Assembly: GCF_900103405.1 (NCBI RefSeq)
Contig: NZ_FNHX01000010.1
Span: forward strand, 62,001-126,000
Length of the DNA stretch: 64,000 bases
Source of the DNA: Polaromonas sp. JS666
GTDB taxonomy: Bacteria; Pseudomonadota; Gammaproteobacteria; Burkholderiales; Burkholderiaceae_C
Reading direction: 5' to 3'
Part shown: positions 61,022 to 64,000 of the stretch, in pieces
Numbering within the stretch: the stretch's first letter is position 1
Layout of the letters: each line of letters opens with the position of its first letter
Program-made: the position numbers and the translations under genes
The notes under the pieces: generated by a model
Told to the model about the DNA's origin: nothing
The model's input: the letters and a program-made list of their open reading frames with translations, nothing else
The model's database searches: none

Positions 61022-62647
61022 ATGGCAGATAAGAAGCAGCTGGACGGCCTGATCGGCCCTGAAGAGAGCACGCGCATTCTTGGTGCGTTGCAACGCGGCG
61101 CCAACCGGCGCGATGTACTGGCCATGCTGGCGGCCGGCGGCATGCAGGCCACCCTGGCCGGCGGTATTGCCGGGATCGCCTCGAGCGCGCAGGCGCAAAC
61201 GCCAACGCCGCGCAAGGGCGGCCGCATCAAGGTGGCGGGCGCGGTTTCTTCCGTGAGCGACACGCTGGACCCGGCCAAGCAGGCCAACCAGGCCGACTAC
61301 GCCCGCGGTTTCACCTTCTACAACGGGCTGACCTGGCTGGACAGCAGCCTGGCGCCCCAGCCCTCGCTGGCCGAGGAGTTCACCACCAAGGACGCCAAGA
61401 CCTGGGTCTTCAAGCTGCGCAAGGGCGTCACCTTCCACGACGGCAAGCCGCTGGCGCCGGCCGACGTGGTGTTCTCGCTGATGCGGCACAAAAACCCGGC
61501 CACCGGTTCCAAGGCCAAGGTGCTGGCCGACCAGATCGAAGACGTGGCGGCCACCGGCCCCAATGAAGTCACCGTGCGCCTGGTGGCGCCCAATGCCGAC
61601 CTGCCGGCCATCCTGGCCACCTACCACTTCCACATCGTCAAGGACGGCACGACTGACTTCAACGCCGGCATAGGCACCGGCCCCTACAAGGTCAAGGAAT
61701 TCAAGCCCGGCGTGCGCTCCATCGGCGTGCGCAACGAGAACTACTGGAAGCCCGGCCGCCCCTACCTGGACGAGATCGAATATGTGGGCATCGCCGACGA
61801 GTCGGCGCGCGTCAACGCGCTGCTGGCCGGCGAGCTGGACCTGATAGGCACGGTCAACCCGCGCTCCATCGACCGCATCAACGGCAGCGGCAAGGCCGCC
61901 ATCTTCGAGACCAAGGGTGTGTCGTACACCGACCTCATCATGCGGCGCGACAGCGGCCCGGGCGCCAACCCGGACTTCGTGATGGCCATGAAGCTGCTGT
62001 TCAACCGCGAGCAGATGCTCAAGTCCATCCAGCTGGGCCGCGGCGTGGTGGCCAACGACCAGCCCATCGCCCCGGGCAACCGCTTCTTCGCCAAGGGCCT
62101 GCCGCAGCGCCCCTACGACCCTGAGAAAGCCAAGTGGCACCTCAAGAAGGCCAACCTGGGCAGCGCCGCCATCCCGATGGTGGCCTCGCCTGCCGCCACC
62201 AGTTCGGTGGAGATGGCCCTGGTGCTGCAGCATGCCGCGCGCGGGGCCGGCTTGAACCTGGATGTGCGCAACATGCCGGCCGACGGGTTCTGGTCGCAGC
62301 ACTGGATGAAGCACCCGGTGGGCTTCGGCAACGTCAACACACGCCCCACGGCCGACCTGGCCCTGACGCTGTTCTTCAAGTCCGATGCGCCTTGGAACGA
62401 AGCGGGCTGGAAGAGCGAGAAGTTCGACCAGCTGCTGGTGGGCGCGCGCGCCGAAACCGACACGGCCAAGCGGGCGCAGATGTACGCCGACATGCAGACC
62501 CTGGTCAACCAGGACGGAGGCATCGGCATCCCGATGTTCCTCTCCAGCCTGGACGGCCACAACAAGAAGCTCAAGGGCTTGCAGACCAACCCGCTGGGCG
62601 GGATGATGGGCTACGGCTTCGCTGAACACGTATGGCTTGAGGCATGA
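61022..62647 (+). CDS. Tat-exported family 5 ABC solute-binding protein, copy 2
   Basis: 541 residues, AGGAG before the ATG. The N-terminus repeats the layout of copy 1: LIGPEESTRILGALQRGA, twin-arginine NRRDVLAML, then AGGMQATLAGG. The mature family 5 fold is nearly colinear with copy 1 over its whole length (for example NYWKPGRPYLDEIEYVGI, SDAPWNEAGWKS). Its stop overlaps the permease start (ATGA), so it is the dedicated binding protein of the Dpp-type importer that follows. The ligand is unknown. Confidence 0.93.
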   Translation: MADKKQLDGLIGPEESTRILGALQRGANRRDVLAMLAAGGMQATLAGGIAGIASSAQAQTPTPRKGGRIKVAGAVSSVSDTLDPAKQANQADYARGFTFYNGLTWLDSSLAPQPSLAEEFTTKDAKTWVFKLRKGVTFHDGKPLAPADVVFSLMRHKNPATGSKAKVLADQIEDVAATGPNEVTVRLVAPNADLPAILATYHFHIVKDGTTDFNAGIGTGPYKVKEFKPGVRSIGVRNENYWKPGRPYLDEIEYVGIADESARVNALLAGELDLIGTVNPRSIDRINGSGKAAIFETKGVSYTDLIMRRDSGPGANPDFVMAMKLLFNREQMLKSIQLGRGVVANDQPIAPGNRFFAKGLPQRPYDPEKAKWHLKKANLGSAAIPMVASPAATSSVEMALVLQHAARGAGLNLDVRNMPADGFWSQHWMKHPVGFGNVNTRPTADLALTLFFKSDAPWNEAGWKSEKFDQLLVGARAETDTAKRAQMYADMQTLVNQDGGIGIPMFLSSLDGHNKKLKGLQTNPLGGMMGYGFAEHVWLEA

Positions 62648-63600
62648 ACCTCACTATTTTGAAACTGGTTGCCGGCCGGATCGTCTCCGGCCTGGCTTCG
62701 CTGCTGGCGGTGTCGGTGGTGGTGTTTGCCATCACCGCCGTGCTGCCCGGCGACGCGGCCGAGGAGAAGCTGGGGCAGGACGCCACGCCCGAGGCGGTGG
62801 CGGCGCTGCGCAAGGAGATGGGCCTGGACCGCAGCGCGGTGCTGCGCTACTTCGACTGGCTGGGCGGCATGGCCAGGGGCGATGCGGGCAAGTCGGTGGT
62901 CACCGGCATGCCGGTGGGTGACGCCGTCGCCAGCCGCCTGCCTGCTTCGCTGCTGTTGGCCGCGGTGACGACGGCGTTTTCCGTGCCGCTGGCCCTGGGC
63001 CTGGGCATCCTGTGCGCCTTGCGGCGCGGCTCGGCTTTCGACCGTTTCACCAGCATGGCGACGGTGGCCGTCGTGTCAGTGCCGGAATTCCTGGTGGCCA
63101 CGCTGGCCGTGCTGGTGTTCGCGGTGCAACTGAAATGGCTGCCCGCGCTCTCCTACGATGTCAACATTTCCTCGCCGGGCGAGATGCTGCGCTCCTTCGC
63201 TTTGCCGGTGCTCAGCCTGGGCAGCGTGATCGTGGCGCAGATGCTGCGCATGACGCGCGCGGCCGTCATCGACCAACTGGCGGCGGCCTATATTGAGATG
63301 GTGCGGCTCAAAGGCGCGAGCGCCGCGCGCACCGTGCTGTTTCACGCGCTGCCCAATGCCATCGGTCCCATCGCCAACGCGGTGGCGCTGAGCCTGTCCT
63401 ACCTGCTGGGTGGTGTGATCATCATCGAGGTGATCTTCAATTACCCGGGCATCGCCAAACTCATGGTGGACGCCGTCTCCCAGCGGGACATGCCGCTGGT
63501 ACAGGCCTGCGCCATGATTTTCTGCGCCGCCTACCTGATCCTGGTGATGCTCGCCGACGTGTGCGGCATCGTCGCCAACCCACGCCTGAGGCACCAATGA
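62644..63600 (+). CDS. ABC importer permease, DppB/OppB type
   Basis: 318 residues with six hydrophobic segments. The family N-terminal block (LASLLAVSVVVFAITAVLPG) and the EAA loop (AAYIEMVRLKGASAARTVLF, HALPNAIGPIANAV) are clear. It forms half of the pore of a peptide/amine-type importer with the next gene. It overlaps both neighbours by 4 bases (ATGA), so binding protein and both permeases are one translational unit. Confidence 0.93.
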   Translation: MNLTILKLVAGRIVSGLASLLAVSVVVFAITAVLPGDAAEEKLGQDATPEAVAALRKEMGLDRSAVLRYFDWLGGMARGDAGKSVVTGMPVGDAVASRLPASLLLAAVTTAFSVPLALGLGILCALRRGSAFDRFTSMATVAVVSVPEFLVATLAVLVFAVQLKWLPALSYDVNISSPGEMLRSFALPVLSLGSVIVAQMLRMTRAAVIDQLAAAYIEMVRLKGASAARTVLFHALPNAIGPIANAVALSLSYLLGGVIIIEVIFNYPGIAKLMVDAVSQRDMPLVQACAMIFCAAYLILVMLADVCGIVANPRLRHQ

Positions 63601-64000
63601 ACGTCGCCACGCTTGTACCTTCGACAGCCGCCACGAAGCGCCGCGCCTGGCTCGCGGGCTGGTCGCGCGCCGGCAAGTTCGGCCTGGCCGTGCTGGCCTT
63701 CTGGGTGGCCGTGGCGATCTACGCCTGCTTCGTGCCGGACAGCGCGCTCGGTGAGATGTCCGATGCCGGCGTGTTCCAGGGCATGAGCGCGCAGCACTGG
63801 CTGGGCACCGATTACCTGGGCCGCGACATGCTCACGCGCATCATCGTGGGCACGCCCTACACCATCGGTGTGGCCTTTGTCGCGACACTGATCGCCTGCG
63901 GCGTGGGCGCTGTGCTGGGCCTGCTGGCCGCGGTGACGGGCGGCTGGGTGGATTCGGCCCTGAGCCGGCTGCTCGACACCCTGGTCTCCATCCCGAGCAA
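63597..64000 (+). CDS. ABC importer permease, DppC/OppC type, N-terminal part (cut by window end)
   Basis: An ATG at 63597 inside the dppB-like stop opens a frame that stays open to the window end, giving 134 residues. The first membrane segment (FGLAVLAFWVAVAIYACFV) is followed by HWLGTDYLGRDMLTRIIVGT, the diagnostic GTD-x-x-GRD block of DppC/OppC, and a second membrane segment (IGVAFVATLIACGVGAVLGL). ATP-binding subunits are expected beyond the window. Confidence 0.92.
   Translation, partial: MNVATLVPSTAATKRRAWLAGWSRAGKFGLAVLAFWVAVAIYACFVPDSALGEMSDAGVFQGMSAQHWLGTDYLGRDMLTRIIVGTPYTIGVAFVATLIACGVGAVLGLLAAVTGGWVDSALSRLLDTLVSIPS

Noticed and set aside
60953..62629. A 558-codon minus-strand frame
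   Set aside because: It is antisense to the second solute-binding protein and shows only the complement of its codon pattern. A similar shadow occurs at 49061-50413 under the first copy.

Overview
The window looks like a chromosomal or large-replicon segment of a betaproteobacterium of the order Burkholderiales, most like the Comamonadaceae (Polaromonas/Variovorax/Rhodoferax type). The reasons are the high-GC coding style, a nag-type salicylate/gentisate operon with a NahR/NagR-like regulator, many LysR/AraC/Lrp regulators beside catabolic genes, and Tat-exported family 5 solute-binding proteins. I found no rRNA, tRNA, CRISPR array or replication origin. The species is an inference.

Region 1 (1-8.1 kb) holds a minus-strand operon of a TonB-dependent receptor and two tandem winged-helix/NTPase regulators (the second cut by the window edge). 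It is divergent from a translationally coupled pair of exported proteins that I do not recognise. Region 2 (8.1-14.4 kb) is accessory DNA with scars: an atypical LuxR-type response regulator, an MFS exporter, an exported alpha/beta hydrolase, an internally deleted IS21-family element, C-terminal fragments of a LysR and an AraC regulator, a PPOX-type flavoprotein, an intact AraC regulator and an N-terminally truncated Crp/Fnr regulator.

Region 3 (14.7-22.9 kb) is a periplasmic copper-handling locus: two paralogous cupredoxins, a CusF-like protein, a DUF411 protein, a Spy/CpxP-like protein, a Tat-exported multicopper oxidase, an outer-membrane factor and a His/Cys-rich exported protein. A promoter with the exact layout of a CueR/MerR-family site precedes the main operon. 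No RND pump or membrane-fusion gene accompanies the outer-membrane factor.

Region 4 (22.9-35 kb) is a long minus-strand operon, nagAa-nagI-nagK-nagG-nagH-nagAb followed by a complete branched-chain-type ABC importer, and then a second solute-binding protein. A NagR-like LysR gene is divergent, and a NahR-like site lies at the expected spacing from a -35/-10 pair. The genes predict uptake of an aromatic acid, 5-hydroxylation of salicylate to gentisate, ring cleavage and hydrolysis to fumarate and pyruvate; the maleylpyruvate isomerase gene is missing here.

Region 5 (35-42 kb) is mixed: two GNAT/unknown genes, a fragment of an omega-aminotransferase, an Old Yellow Enzyme, a quinone oxidoreductase with divergent LysR, and an AraC-M20 amidohydrolase pair. 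Region 6 (42-64 kb) is a dense amine/amino-acid catabolic region built from duplicated parts: two Lrp regulators, two class III aminotransferases, two type II HAD hydrolases, two DadA-like FAD oxidoreductases and two very similar Tat-exported family 5 solute-binding proteins. It also contains a DUF861-like cupin, a hydroxylysine-kinase-like APH protein, an ornithine cyclodeaminase/threonine dehydratase-like pair, an aldehyde dehydrogenase and Dpp-type permeases running off the window end. The substrates cannot be read from the sequence; a hydroxylated amine or amino acid is the best guess for the kinase-aminotransferase-HAD operon.
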